Positions 1 through 8,150 of a stretch of DNA of 64,000 nucleotides are shown here, piece by piece. The stretch lies in NCBI RefSeq assembly GCF_028368855.1, contig NZ_JAQNCY010000002.1, positions 1 to 64,000 of the forward strand, read 5' to 3'. The translations under genes were made by a program, and so were the position numbers. The DNA is from Leisingera sp. SS27. GTDB lineage: Bacteria > Pseudomonadota > Alphaproteobacteria > Rhodobacterales > Rhodobacteraceae. The notes beneath the pieces are model-generated. The model saw only the letters and a list, made by a program, of their open reading frames with translations, searched no databases and was not told the DNA's origin. Numbering within the stretch: the first letter of the stretch is position 1; each line of letters begins with the position of its first letter.

Positions 1-43
1 CCTTGGCCTTGAACTCAGGCGAATGGTTCTTCCGTTTCGACAT
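1..43 (-). CDS. IS3-family transposase OrfA, N-terminal fragment
   Basis: Only 14 codons are inside the window. They read MSKRKNHSPEFKAK, the typical start of IS3-family OrfA (helix-turn-helix subunit of the transposase, normally about 90-100 residues and followed by OrfB through a programmed frameshift). A GAGGAGAT ribosome binding site lies just upstream on the minus strand (about 46-56). The rest is beyond base 1, so it cannot be judged whether the element is intact. Confidence 0.75.
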   Translation of the reverse strand, partial: MSKRKNHSPEFKAK

Positions 44-123
44 CTCTGATCTCCTCTGCGTCGAAGATCAACAGACAGCAAATTGTAGCTTACGTCAGTG
101 TCCGATTTTCGGGGAGTAGCTCA
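1..123 (-). mobile_element. IS3-family insertion sequence, left end, cut by window edge
   Basis: The minus strand reads out of the window as the start of an IS3-type transposase OrfA. The probable terminal sequence, TGAGCTACTCCCCG on the minus strand, begins at about 123 and starts with TG, as IS3-family inverted repeats often do. The terminus is a guess from one end only, since the other end lies outside the window and no target duplication can be seen. Between this end and 253 I see no gene. Confidence 0.5.
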
Positions 124-253
124 CGCCGATGGAAAATGCCTTTGAAACGAGGGCCAGGGAACGCGAGAAATTGCGCGCTCAGGGGCCTTGCGCGCGATTT
201 ACAGGCCCATTCGCGTCAGTACAGCAGGCCAGCCGCTCCTAGCCGCCGGAGGC

Positions 254-457
254 TTAGCAGACGGCAAATGCTGGTTCCAGACCATCCATTTGACGAAAGA
301 GCTTTCTGATCGCAACCGGGGCGTTGTCGATGACCACCTGCTGGTCTTTCTGCATCAAATTCACCCTCAGGCTGGCCTTGGAAACTTCGTATTCAATGAT
401 GCGCTCATGCGCGGATAAAGTTGCAATGCTCACGTTGATATCCTGATCCATGATCAT
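254..457 (-). CDS. small hypothetical protein, 67 aa
   Basis: I do not recognise this protein. It begins MIMDQDINVS and continues with an amphipathic, charged sequence (ERIIEYEVSKASLRVNLMQK) of balanced composition, unlike the arginine- or proline-rich shadow frames in this GC-rich DNA, which is the main reason to call it. The frame stays open upstream to 529, but that part looks non-coding, so a start at 457 (or the ATG at 451) is preferred. An AAGGA stretch lies 12-16 bases upstream. It sits between an insertion sequence and the 3' end of priA. The following stretch 458-709 shows no gene. Confidence 0.4.
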   Translation of the reverse strand: MIMDQDINVSIATLSAHERIIEYEVSKASLRVNLMQKDQQVVIDNAPVAIRKLFRQMDGLEPAFAVC

Positions 458-709
458 GTGCGGCCGCGAAGGTCCTTCTGCCGTTCGGATCGCAGGACAT
501 ATGGCGCGGCGGGTGGGGAGATATTTCACAACTGCAATGTCACAAGCTTCAGGTCTTCCTAGGGGCCGCGCGCCGCCAGTTCACCGGATGACCACCCGGA
601 ACCTAGACCGCCCCCAATCTTACTCAGGACAATTCAACTGCAAGGACAAGCACATAATCTTGGGGTTGCGCACCAAAGGGGTCGAGGGTGCAAAGCCCTC
701 TGCCCGGTC

Positions 710-2905
710 TCAGAAAAAGCTCTGCGGGTCGATGTCGATGCTGAGGCGCAAGTCGCCCCTGAGGCGCAGCGGTGCGGTCCAGCGAGCAAGCGCCTCCTGC
801 AGCGGCACGCCTTTCGGCGCCTTGACCAGCAGCCGCACCCGGTGGCGGCCGCGGACCCGGGCAATGGGCGCAGGCGCCGGACCGAACAGCTGGGCGCCGA
901 TCTGGCGCAGCGGGCCGTCATTGCGGGCCATGGCGTTGCCCAGATCAAAAACCGCTGCCAGATCGGGTCCGGACAGGATGATCCCGGCCATCCGGCCATA
1001 AGGCGGCACCCCTGCCGCCTGGCGTTCGGCAGCTTCGGCTTTCCAGAAGCTTTCCTCATCGCCTGACAGGATCGCGCGGATCACCGGGTGCTCCGGCTGG
1101 AAGGTCTGCATCAAGGCTTCGCCCGGGCGCTCAGCGCGGCCTGCCCGCCCCGCCACCTGGCGCATCAGCTGGAAAGTCCGCTCTGCCGCACGCAGGTCGG
1201 AGCCTTGCAGGCCAAGGTCAGCGTCAATCACCCCAACCAGCGTCAGCAACGGGAAGTTGTGGCCCTTGGCGACCAGCTGGGTGCCAAGGATGATGTCCGC
1301 CTCGCCCGCGGCAATCTCCTCAATCCGCTGCTTCAGGGCGCGGGCAGAGCCGAACAGGTCGGAGCTGAGAACCGCGATGCGTGCCTCCGGGAACAGGGCG
1401 GTGGCTTCCTCTGCCAGCCGCTCGATTCCGGGTCCGACGGGGGCCATCTTGCCCTCCACCTCGCAGGAGGGGCAGGCCTCCGGCACCGGTTTGGTCTCGC
1501 CGCACTGGTGGCACATCAGCCGTTTCATGAAGCGGTGCTCCACCATCCGCGCATCGCAATGGTCGCAGGCAACCTGCGCGCCGCAGGCGCGGCAGATGGT
1601 GACCGGGGCAAAGCCGCGCCTGTTCAGGAACAGGAGCGACTGCTCGCCGCGTTCCATCCTGAGTTTCATTGCCTGTTTCAGGGTCGGCGAGATCCAGGTG
1701 GAGGGCAGCAGATCTTCGGACCGCATATCCACAGCGCGCATGTCCGGCAGCACCGAAGCACCGAAGCGGGAGGTGAGGTTCAGCCGGTTGTATTTGCCGG
1801 CCTCGGCGTTGGCCCAGGTTTCAAGCGAGGGCGTGGCCGAGGCAAGCACCACCTGCGCCGAGCACATCGCCGCGCGCAGCACCGCCATGTCGCGGGCGTT
1901 GTATAGAACCCCGTCCTCCTGCTTGTAGGAGGTGTCGTGTTCCTCATCGACGATGATCAGGCCGAGATCGCGGAACGGCAGGAACAGCGAGGACCGCGCA
2001 CCGATTACCAGTTGCGCCGCGCCCTGCCCGACCATCTTCCAGACCCGGCGGCGTTCGGTCATGGTCGCGCCGGAGTGCCACTCGGCGGGCTTGGCCCCGA
2101 ACCGGGCCTCAACGCGGGTGAGGAACTCCGCCGTCAGCGCGATCTCCGGCAAGAGCACCAGCGCCTGCCGCCCGGCGCGCAGGGCGGCAGCGACGGCCTC
2201 CAGATAGACCTCGGTCTTGCCGGAGCCGGTGACGCCTTTCAGCAGCGTAGTGCCATATCGCCCGCTGTGGACACCTTCGGCCAGCGCGGCGGCAGCCTTG
2301 GCCTGGTCCTCGGTCAGCTGCTTGGAGGGCAGTTCCGGGTCCAGATGCGGATAAGGGGTGTCGCGGGGGGCTTCCTCCTCGCGCAGGGCGCCCTGTTTCA
2401 CCAGCCCCTTCACCACCGACGGCGTGACATCGGCCATATCGGCAAGTTCCTTTGGCGTGAAGGCGAGGCCGCCGAACTCCTCCAGCACCTCCAGCACGCG
2501 GGTGCGGGCATCTGTCATCCGGTCCGGCACACCGTCGCCACGGCGCAGGATCTTGCGCATCGATGGCGGATCTGAAAGCCCCGGCGCACGGGTCGCCAGC
2601 CGCAGCATCGCGGGCATGGGTGTCAGGGTGTAATCGGCAGCCTTGCCGAGGAATTGACGCATCTCGGCCCGCATCGGTGCCACGTCCAGAACCCGGATCA
2701 CTGAGCGCAGCTTGGCCGAATCGAAATCACCCGCACCCGGTCCCCAGACCACGCCCAGCACCTTGCGCGGGCCCAGCGGCACCTCGACATAGGCGCCGAG
2801 GAAACAGCCGCCTTCCGGCGCGCGGTAATCCAGAAGACGGTCAAGGGGTTGCGTGGTCAGAACCCCAACCCGTTCGCCTGCCTGAAAGAACTCCTGCCCG
2901 CTCAT
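710..2905 (-). CDS. priA: Primosomal protein N' (replication restart helicase PriA)
   Basis: PriA is a 3'-5' superfamily 2 DNA helicase that recognises stalled forks and starts reassembly of the replisome in the cytoplasm. The 731-residue product has an N-terminal DNA-binding region (starting MSGQEFFQAGERV), a Walker A box (GVTGSGKTEVYLE), a DEEH Walker B box (IIVDEEHDTSYKQ) and the zinc-binding cysteine cluster between the helicase lobes (CRACG, CDHC, CHQCG and CPSC). Length fits the family. The frame remains open to 3664, but that extension is antisense to fsa and has no family similarity, so the ATG at 2905 was chosen. It is divergent from fsa, leaving an 81-bp shared promoter region. Confidence 0.95.
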   Translation of the reverse strand: MSGQEFFQAGERVGVLTTQPLDRLLDYRAPEGGCFLGAYVEVPLGPRKVLGVVWGPGAGDFDSAKLRSVIRVLDVAPMRAEMRQFLGKAADYTLTPMPAMLRLATRAPGLSDPPSMRKILRRGDGVPDRMTDARTRVLEVLEEFGGLAFTPKELADMADVTPSVVKGLVKQGALREEEAPRDTPYPHLDPELPSKQLTEDQAKAAAALAEGVHSGRYGTTLLKGVTGSGKTEVYLEAVAAALRAGRQALVLLPEIALTAEFLTRVEARFGAKPAEWHSGATMTERRRVWKMVGQGAAQLVIGARSSLFLPFRDLGLIIVDEEHDTSYKQEDGVLYNARDMAVLRAAMCSAQVVLASATPSLETWANAEAGKYNRLNLTSRFGASVLPDMRAVDMRSEDLLPSTWISPTLKQAMKLRMERGEQSLLFLNRRGFAPVTICRACGAQVACDHCDARMVEHRFMKRLMCHQCGETKPVPEACPSCEVEGKMAPVGPGIERLAEEATALFPEARIAVLSSDLFGSARALKQRIEEIAAGEADIILGTQLVAKGHNFPLLTLVGVIDADLGLQGSDLRAAERTFQLMRQVAGRAGRAERPGEALMQTFQPEHPVIRAILSGDEESFWKAEAAERQAAGVPPYGRMAGIILSGPDLAAVFDLGNAMARNDGPLRQIGAQLFGPAPAPIARVRGRHRVRLLVKAPKGVPLQEALARWTAPLRLRGDLRLSIDIDPQSFF

Positions 2906-2986
2906 GCTGCTGCCTATGTTGCCGCCCGTAATCCCATGAGGTAAAGGCAGAAGCGACCGAGGCCAACCCATCCAAAGGACTGCCCC

Positions 2987-3640
2987 ATGAAATTCTTCGT
3001 AGATACTGCCGAGATCGACGCCATTGCCGAGCTGAACGATCTGGGCATGGTGGACGGTGTCACCACCAACCCGTCGCTGATCAAGAAATCCGGCCGCGAC
3101 ATCATCGAGGTCACCAAGGAGATCTGCGATCTGGTCGACGGCCCAGTGTCGGCGGAAGTGACCGCCACAGATGCGGAAACCATGATCGCCGAAGGCCGCA
3201 AGCTGGTGGAGATCGCCGAGAACATCGCCGTGAAGGTGCCGTTGACCTGGGACGGCCTGAAGGCCTGCAAAACCCTGAGCGACGACGGCCACATGGTGAA
3301 TGTGACTCTGTGCTTCTCCGCCAACCAGGCGCTGCTGGCCGCCAAGGCGGGCGCGACCTTCATATCTCCGTTCATCGGGCGTCTGGATGACATCAACCTG
3401 GACGGCATGGAGCTGATCGAGGACATCCGCACCATCTATGACAACTACGGGTTTGAGACCCAGATCCTGGCCGCCTCGATCCGGTCTGTGAACCATGTGC
3501 TGGACTCGGCCCGCATCGGTGCCGACGTGATCACCGCGCCGCCCGCCGTGATCAAGGCGATGGTGAACCACCCGCTGACCGACAACGGCCTGGATGCCTT
3601 CCTGGCCGACATCAAGGCGGCAGAGATCAAGATCCTCTGA
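2987..3640 (+). CDS. fsa: Transaldolase-like fructose-6-phosphate aldolase
   Basis: The 217-residue protein belongs to the small transaldolase/FSA group (class I aldolase TIM barrel, about 215-220 residues). It either transfers a dihydroxyacetone unit in the pentose phosphate pathway or cleaves fructose 6-phosphate; sequence alone does not separate these. Visible family signatures are the start [29 protein letters not shown], the Schiff-base lysine in [11 protein letters not shown] (about residue 85) and the C-terminal region ending AAEIKIL. The gene is monocistronic, with a strong intrinsic terminator directly behind it. Confidence 0.92.
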   Translation: MKFFVDTAEIDAIAELNDLGMVDGVTTNPSLIKKSGRDIIEVTKEICDLVDGPVSAEVTATDAETMIAEGRKLVEIAENIAVKVPLTWDGLKACKTLSDDGHMVNVTLCFSANQALLAAKAGATFISPFIGRLDDINLDGMELIEDIRTIYDNYGFETQILAASIRSVNHVLDSARIGADVITAPPAVIKAMVNHPLTDNGLDAFLADIKAAEIKIL

Positions 3641-3665
3641 TCCGGCGGCGCAAGACTCACTCACG

Positions 3666-3696
3666 AAGGGCGCCCGGAACCGGGCGCCCTTTTTTG
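3666..3696 (+). terminator. Rho-independent terminator of fsa
   Basis: A perfect 10-bp stem AAGGGCGCCC / GGGCGCCCTT encloses a 6-base loop (GGAACC) and is followed by a run of T, beginning 26 bases after the fsa stop codon. Confidence 0.9.
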
Positions 3697-3782
3697 TTGC
3701 GGCAGGTTTCTTTTTGGCAGGGGCCTCCCGCGCCTCTCTGCACCCCGGCTGCCGCCGGGGGGCATCGCAACTTGGGCCTGGC

Positions 3783-3898
3783 AGCGCGCCTCACGGCGCG
3801 CTGAGGCGGCGTTTCACACCGCCGGCGCCGGGCCTTGGGCCCGGCGCCACGCCCAACGGGAGCGGGGCATGAAAATGCACCGGCGACGGGCGGGAGCC
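3783..3898. repeat. Dispersed GC-rich hairpin repeat, copy 1
   Basis: The 315-bp gap between the fsa terminator and the DUF484 gene holds no gene but several hairpins: 3783-3790/3795-3802 (8 bp), an 11-bp stem GGCGCCGGGCC/GGCCCGGCGCC at 3824-3848 with a 3-base loop, and the GCAT-gaaa-ATGC dyad near 3868-3879. The segment 3847-3896 is closely matched by 57102-57153 (CACGCCCAA, GGGAGCGG, then CCGGCGACGGGCGGGAG), where the flanking stems are also kept although their bases differ. This looks like an intergenic repeat family rather than chance. Confidence 0.75.
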
Positions 3899-4011
3899 TT
3901 CCCCTTTACAGCAAATTCCACCCCCCCCGCATTTTTCGGCAGCATTGCCAAATTCCCGTGTTATACACGTCAGCAAACCCGTCAGAGGTCCGGAGCCGCA
4001 AGAGTTCACGC

Positions 4012-4719
4012 ATGAGCAGTTCAAGCAATACAGTCAGCCTGGAAGACCAGTTGCGCGAGGCGATTCTCGCCAAACCCGACGCGGTGCTGGAGGACCAGCA
4101 CCTGATGAATGCCCTGGTTGCCGCCAATGAGCGGGCGATGGGCTCCAACGTCGTTGACCTGCGCGGCATCGCGATGGAGCGGATGGCGGCACGGCTGGAC
4201 CGGCTGGAGGATACCCACCGCTCGGTGATTGCCGCGGCTTATGACAACCTGGCCGGCACCAACCTCATTCACCGCGCCGTGCTGCGGCTGCTGGAGCCGC
4301 GCGATTTCACCGCCTTCCTGGCCTGCCTGGAGCAGGACATGCCGGACATCCTGCGCGTTAATGCGCTGGCACTGGTGCTGGAAACCGCCCAGCCCGGCGG
4401 CGCCGAAGTGGAGCGCAAGTCCGGCGCGCTGAAGCTCGCTGGCCCCGGCTTCACCGAAAGCTATGCCGGGCAGCCCGGCAGCGAACGCCCCGTGACCCTG
4501 CGCCAGACCCAGGGCGGCAGCCCGCGCGTCTATGGCCAGAAGGCAGAATGGATCCGCTCCGAGGCCTGCCTGATGCTGGATCTGGGCGAGGGCCGCCTGC
4601 CCGGTATGCTGGTAATGGGATCGGAAGACCCGCATCAGTTCTCGCCGATGCAGGGAACAGACCTCCTGACCTTCTTCGGCGGAGTGTTTGAACGCTCGAT
4701 GCGCTGCTGGCTGTCATGA
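4012..4719 (+). CDS. DUF484 family protein
   Basis: The 235-residue protein fits DUF484, a GAF-like family of unknown function, commonly encoded directly upstream of xerC in proteobacteria (yigA-xerC in E. coli). It starts MSSSSNTVSLEDQLREAIL, has an N-terminal helical region with ALVAANERAMGSNVVDLR, and a C-terminal GAF-like half containing CLMLDLGEGRLPGMLVMGSE. The ATG at 4012 was chosen because the frame upstream is repeat DNA. Its TGA overlaps the xerC start by 4 bp (ATGA), so the two are probably translated together. Confidence 0.85.
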   Translation: MSSSSNTVSLEDQLREAILAKPDAVLEDQHLMNALVAANERAMGSNVVDLRGIAMERMAARLDRLEDTHRSVIAAAYDNLAGTNLIHRAVLRLLEPRDFTAFLACLEQDMPDILRVNALALVLETAQPGGAEVERKSGALKLAGPGFTESYAGQPGSERPVTLRQTQGGSPRVYGQKAEWIRSEACLMLDLGEGRLPGMLVMGSEDPHQFSPMQGTDLLTFFGGVFERSMRCWLS

Positions 4720-5636
4720 CGCTGATCTCTCCCGCCTGCCGGGATGCGCTGCAGCTGTGGCTGGAGCGCTTAAACGGGCTGGAAGATGCTTCGGACAACA
4801 CTCTCACCGCCTACCGCGGCGATGTCACTGCCTTTCTGGCCTTCATGACACAGCACAGCGGCGGGCCGCAGGGGCTGGGCGCACTGGCACGGATCACCAC
4901 ATCTGACATGCGGGCTTGGATGGCATCCGAACGCAACGGCGGCACCGGCGCGCGGTCGCTGGCCCGCAAGCTGTCGGCGGTCAAGAATTTCTACCGCTGG
5001 CTGGCGGAACGCGAAGGGTTTGAGCCGGCCGCGGTGCTGCTGGCCCGCTCGCCCAAGTTCCAGAAGAAGCTGCCGCGCCCGCTGGCCCCGGAGGCCGCCA
5101 AGGCCGTTCTCGAAACCGTTGAGCTGCAGTCGCAGCAGGACTGGGTCGCGGCCAGGGACGTCGCGGTGGTGACGCTGCTGTACGGCTGCGGGCTGCGGAT
5201 TTCCGAGGCGCTGGGGCTGACCGGCGCAGACGCGCCGCTGCCGCCGGTCTTGCGGATCCTGGGCAAGGGCCGGAAGGAGCGGGTGGTGCCGGTGCTGCCT
5301 GCCGCCCGCGATGCGGTAGAGCGCTACCTGTCCCTCTGCCCGCATCCGCAAGAGGCGGACGCCCCCCTGTTTCGCGGCGTGCGCGGCGGTGCGCTGAACC
5401 CGCGCCAGATCCAGGGGGTGATGGCCAGCACCCGTGCCCAGCTGGGCCTGCCGGCCACCGCCACCCCGCACGCGCTGCGCCACAGCTTTGCCACCCATCT
5501 GCTGGAGGCAGGCGGCGACCTGCGCGCCATTCAGGAGCTCTTGGGCCACGCGTCGCTCTCGACCACTCAGGCCTATACGGCGGTGGACACCACCCATCTG
5601 CTGGAAGTCTATAACAATGCCCACCCGAAAGCGTGA
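4716..5636 (+). CDS. xerC: Tyrosine recombinase XerC
   Basis: XerC acts with XerD at the chromosomal dif site to resolve chromosome dimers before division. The 306-residue protein has the SAM-like N-terminal core-binding domain (about 1-100) and a C-terminal catalytic domain with the expected residues: Arg in GCGLRISEAL, His and Arg in HALRHSFATHLLEAGGD, His in LLGHASLSTTQ and the nucleophile Tyr in TQAYTAVD. Length is typical. Start is the ATG overlapping the DUF484 stop codon. A housekeeping gene; nothing suggests an integrase of a mobile element. Confidence 0.93.
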   Translation: MTLISPACRDALQLWLERLNGLEDASDNTLTAYRGDVTAFLAFMTQHSGGPQGLGALARITTSDMRAWMASERNGGTGARSLARKLSAVKNFYRWLAEREGFEPAAVLLARSPKFQKKLPRPLAPEAAKAVLETVELQSQQDWVAARDVAVVTLLYGCGLRISEALGLTGADAPLPPVLRILGKGRKERVVPVLPAARDAVERYLSLCPHPQEADAPLFRGVRGGALNPRQIQGVMASTRAQLGLPATATPHALRHSFATHLLEAGGDLRAIQELLGHASLSTTQAYTAVDTTHLLEVYNNAHPKA

Positions 5637-5687
5637 CTTGACCGCGCCTGCCGTGCCGGCCTTTGCTGTCAGCAGGAGGGTCTGCCC

Positions 5688-5915
5688 ATGCCCGATGAAC
5701 ATTCCGCGCCGGTGGAACTGACCAGCATCCTGACTTGCCCTGCCTGCGGGCATAAAGCGGCTGAGAAGATGCCGCAGGACGCCTGCCAATGGTTCCACGA
5801 GTGCCCCGCCTGCAAGACCCTGTTGCGGCCAAAGCCCGGCGATTGCTGTGTTTTCTGCTCCTACGGGACCATACCCTGCCCGCCGATGCAGGCTGGAGGC
5901 AGCTGCTGCGGGTGA
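5688..5915 (+). CDS. Small cysteine-rich GDCC-motif protein
   Basis: This 75-residue protein has two CPAC-like pairs (TCPACGHK and ECPACKTLL) as in a zinc ribbon, followed by GDCCVFCSYGTIPCPP, a motif I know from small conserved proteins of unknown function in many proteobacteria. Nine or more cysteines in 75 residues point to metal binding. It ends GGSCCG. A GTG/TTG start further upstream is possible, but the ATG at 5688 lies 8 bases behind an AGGAGG-like site (AGCAGGAGGG, 5672-5681). It follows xerC by 51 bases on the same strand and may be cotranscribed. Confidence 0.75.
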   Translation: MPDEHSAPVELTSILTCPACGHKAAEKMPQDACQWFHECPACKTLLRPKPGDCCVFCSYGTIPCPPMQAGGSCCG

Positions 5916-5996
5916 CCGGCAAGCGGCCCGGTTAAATAAAATGCGCGCTATTATTCGCAGCTGGCAGCAAGCCTCTGTTAAGCCGGCGCAGGCCAG

Positions 5997-6030
5997 ATGG
6001 CAGAAACCGATCCAGAAAGGATTCTGCCAT
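5997..6030. other. Inverted repeat in a gene-free interval
   Basis: The interval 5916-6274 contains no convincing gene; the one frame that is open (6029-6235) is proline-rich and unlike a protein. The only structure seen is a perfect 9-bp inverted repeat ATGGCAGAA/TTCTGCCAT with a 16-base loop. It has no T-run, so terminator function is uncertain. Confidence 0.4.
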
Positions 6031-6274
6031 GACCAGTGCCGGCTTTGCCGTTTTGTTCTCCGATGGTGCCCCTGCCGCTCCTGCCCCGCCGCCCGGCGTT
6101 CAGCCTTGGGAGCGTGACCGGCCCGCTCACTCCCCCTCCTCCTCTCCCGCGATCACCGACCCGGCCCCCCATGGCCGCCGCATGGCCCGTATTCTGCTAC
6201 CTGCAGGCACGGATTTCCGCCCAAATTTGCACTGAACGGTTGCGGCTCAGGGGCAAATTCGTCATCACGGTCGG

Positions 6275-6985
6275 ATGACACCTCAGATCCGCGCCCTCTC
6301 CGTTCATCTGCTGACTGCCACCGGTGCGGTCTTTGCCATGCTGGCCATGCTGGCCGCGGCCGAAGGCAAGTGGAGCCTGATGTTCCTGTGGCTGGTGGTG
6401 GCCTTTGCCGTCGATGGCATCGACGGGCCGCTGGCGCGGCACTACCACGTCAAGCGCTATTCGCCGGAGTTCGACGGGGTGCTGCTAGACCTGATCATCG
6501 ACTACCTGACCTATGTCTTCATCCCTGCCTTTGCCCTGTTCCAGTCCGGGCTGATGTCGGGTTGGACCGGCTGGTTCGCAATCATCGTGATTACCTTTGG
6601 CAGTGCGATGTACTATGCCGACACCAGGATGAAGACCAAGGACAATTCCTTCTCCGGCTATCCCGGCGTCTGGAACATGCCGGTGCTGGTGATCTTTGCG
6701 CTGGAGCCCAGCCACTGGACAAGTCTCGTGCTGGTTACCCTGCTGTCGGCAGCGATGTTCCTGCCGCTGAAATTCATCCACCCCGTGCGCACAGAGCGCT
6801 GGCGCAAGGTTTCACTGCCAATGGCGCTGGCCTGGACCTTTTTTGCCGGCTGGGCCGCCTGGGTCGACTTCCACCCGGCCAGCTGGGCCCATTGGGGGCT
6901 GGTGGTGACATCGGTCTACCTGCTGTTTGTTGGTATCGCCCAGCAAATCGTTCCGGAAAAACGCCGCACGTCTTCCGCAGCCTGA
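6275..6985 (+). CDS. pcs: Phosphatidylcholine synthase (CDP-diacylglycerol-choline O-phosphatidyltransferase)
   Basis: Pcs condenses CDP-diacylglycerol directly with choline to make phosphatidylcholine in the inner membrane, a pathway typical of alphaproteobacteria such as rhizobia and roseobacters. The 236-residue protein has about six to eight hydrophobic helices and the CDP-alcohol phosphotransferase motif in the spaced form of Pcs: DG-x2-AR-x12-G-x3-D-x3-D (beginning DGIDGPLARHYHVK at about residue 47). The beginning VHLLTATGAVFAML also matches the family. Start is the ATG at 6275. It is flanked by a terminator and probably transcribed alone. Confidence 0.93.
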   Translation: MTPQIRALSVHLLTATGAVFAMLAMLAAAEGKWSLMFLWLVVAFAVDGIDGPLARHYHVKRYSPEFDGVLLDLIIDYLTYVFIPAFALFQSGLMSGWTGWFAIIVITFGSAMYYADTRMKTKDNSFSGYPGVWNMPVLVIFALEPSHWTSLVLVTLLSAAMFLPLKFIHPVRTERWRKVSLPMALAWTFFAGWAAWVDFHPASWAHWGLVVTSVYLLFVGIAQQIVPEKRRTSSAA

Positions 6986-6986
6986 C

Positions 6987-7008
6987 AGCCGCGGGCGGCT
7001 TTGCTTTT
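6987..7008 (+). terminator. Probable intrinsic terminator of pcs
   Basis: AGCCG-cggg-CGGCT stem of 5 bp followed by TTTGCTTTT, directly behind the pcs stop codon. The stem is short and the T-run is interrupted by GC, so the call is moderate. Confidence 0.45.
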
Positions 7009-7067
7009 GCGGCATCCTTGATTTCCGCGGTCCTGAAAACGCTGGCCGCCGGATCCGGCCTGGCGTT

Positions 7068-7520
7068 TCAGATCAGCAGGCTGGCGGCCCCTTCGTGTTT
7101 CAGCAGCGCCACTTTGGTCTCCACCCCGCCCTTGCCGGAAAACCCGCCCAGCCCGGAAGCACCGAGCACCCGGTGGCACGGGATGATCACCGGGATCGGG
7201 TTGCCGCCGCAGGCATTGCCCACCGGCTGCGGCGGGGCGCCCAGCTCCCGGGCAATGTCGCCGTAGGTGCGGGTTTCGCCAAAGGGGATCGCCAGCATCG
7301 CATCGCAGACCGCACGCTGAAAGTCCGACCCCTCCACATGCAGCGGCAGGTCGAATGCCGTCAGCTCCCCCGCAAAATAGGCTTGCAGCTGCTCCAGCGC
7401 CCGGGTCAGCAGCGCTGTCTGCCTGCTGGCCTCAGCCGTCCAGTCCAGCCGCACGATGGCGCCGTCCCGCTCGGACACGCTGAGCGGTCCAACAGGGGTC
7501 TCAAGGCTTGCTGAAATCAT
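7068..7520 (-). CDS. ogt: Methylated-DNA-[protein]-cysteine S-methyltransferase
   Basis: The protein removes alkyl groups from O6-alkylguanine by transferring them to its own cysteine in a suicide reaction. The 150-residue product carries the active-site motif IIPCHRVLG (Cys115), preceded by the helix-turn-helix region with VGNACGGNPIPV, and an N-terminal lobe starting MISASLETPVGPLSVSE. Its size fits the Ogt/MGMT class without an Ada domain. The ATG at 7520 is preferred over the one at 7577 because GGAGGAGAAAG lies immediately upstream. It is convergent with pcs. Confidence 0.92.
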   Translation of the reverse strand: MISASLETPVGPLSVSERDGAIVRLDWTAEASRQTALLTRALEQLQAYFAGELTAFDLPLHVEGSDFQRAVCDAMLAIPFGETRTYGDIARELGAPPQPVGNACGGNPIPVIIPCHRVLGASGLGGFSGKGGVETKVALLKHEGAASLLI

Positions 7521-7605
7521 CTTTCTCCTCCGGCCTGCCGGCGGCTGCATTGTCAGGCGCTGCCGCCTGGAGTGCAAGCGCAGACGCGACGGCGGCAGCA
7601 GAGCA

Positions 7606-7621
7606 TTAACGCCTCGTTAAC
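7606..7621 (+). promoter_or_regulatory. Putative CtrA box (TTAA-N7-TTAAC)
   Basis: TTAACGCCTCGTTAAC matches the full CtrA recognition motif known from Caulobacter and other alphaproteobacteria. It lies 79 bases upstream of the ATG of the small gene at 7700. An overlapping near-match (TTAA-N7-TAAA) follows. CtrA control is inferred from the motif only. Confidence 0.6.
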
Positions 7622-7699
7622 CAGTGCTAAAGCTTTCCCACCAGATTGCCTCAAATTCTACTAAAGTGAAATTCAAGAGAGGAACTAAAGGTCAGTCCG

Positions 7700-8074
7700 A
7701 TGATTACAGCAACTTCCAGCACCGCCGGTCTTTACAACGGCATGAAGCAGCTTAAGGCATTCCGCCAGCTGGTGCTGCCTGCTGCAACTGCGGATGGCGC
7801 CAATGCGGATGCCTCACTGAATTATGCCGCGCCCCAGACGGGCGGGCGCAACGCTCCGGCGGCTGACAGTTCCGCGGACATCCTGGCCACCGGCTACATC
7901 GGCCCGGCACGCGATGCCGCCAGAAAAGAGGCGCTGGAGCCGCGCCCCGGGAAAGGCTTCGACATGGATGCCTATTTTCAGGATCTGATGAATGGCTGCC
8001 AGGCCGGCCCCAAGCCGGTCAGCCACATGGCCGCGGAAGCGAACTATGCCAAGGTTCAGAAAATCATTTCCTGA
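7700..8074 (+). CDS. Hypothetical protein, 124 aa, downstream of a CtrA box
   Basis: I do not recognise this protein. It starts MITATSSTAGLYNGMKQLKAF, has a central low-complexity Ala/Pro/Gly linker (about residues 30-60), and ends with a more ordered charged part (GKGFDMDAYFQDLMNGCQAG to AEANYAKVQKIIS). No signal peptide or membrane helix is visible, so it is probably cytoplasmic. A GAGAGGAACTAAAGG ribosome binding region precedes the ATG. The upstream TTAA-N7-TTAA box and the similar arrangement of the next gene suggest that both belong to a CtrA-controlled set, for example motility or surface functions; that is inference. Confidence 0.65.
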   Translation: MITATSSTAGLYNGMKQLKAFRQLVLPAATADGANADASLNYAAPQTGGRNAPAADSSADILATGYIGPARDAARKEALEPRPGKGFDMDAYFQDLMNGCQAGPKPVSHMAAEANYAKVQKIIS

Positions 8075-8125
8075 GCGGCGGCGCCCGGCTGACTGCGCTG
8101 CACCGGCTTCCGCTCTCGGTAGCCG

Positions 8126-8140
8126 TTAACCGGCTGTTAA
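8126..8140 (+). promoter_or_regulatory. Putative CtrA box upstream of the 8201 gene (distal)
   Basis: TTAACCGGCTGTTAA fits TTAA-N7-TTAA. It is one of two such boxes whose starts are 25 bp apart, ahead of the small gene at 8201. Confidence 0.55.
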
Positions 8141-8150
8141 GCCTGTTGTG

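Noticed and set aside
530-709. Possible tRNA or small RNA behind priA
   Set aside because: No cloverleaf or T-loop (GTTCGAATC-type) sequence; only short GC dyads.
2906-3664. Upstream extension of the priA reading frame to a 984-residue protein
   Set aside because: The extension is antisense to fsa, shows no similarity to PriA, and the remaining 731 residues already match the family length with an ATG at 2905.
6029-6235. Small open frame behind the GDCC gene
   Set aside because: Proline- and serine-rich composition typical of non-coding frames; no ribosome binding site of note. Two overlapping frames look equally good, which argues against either.
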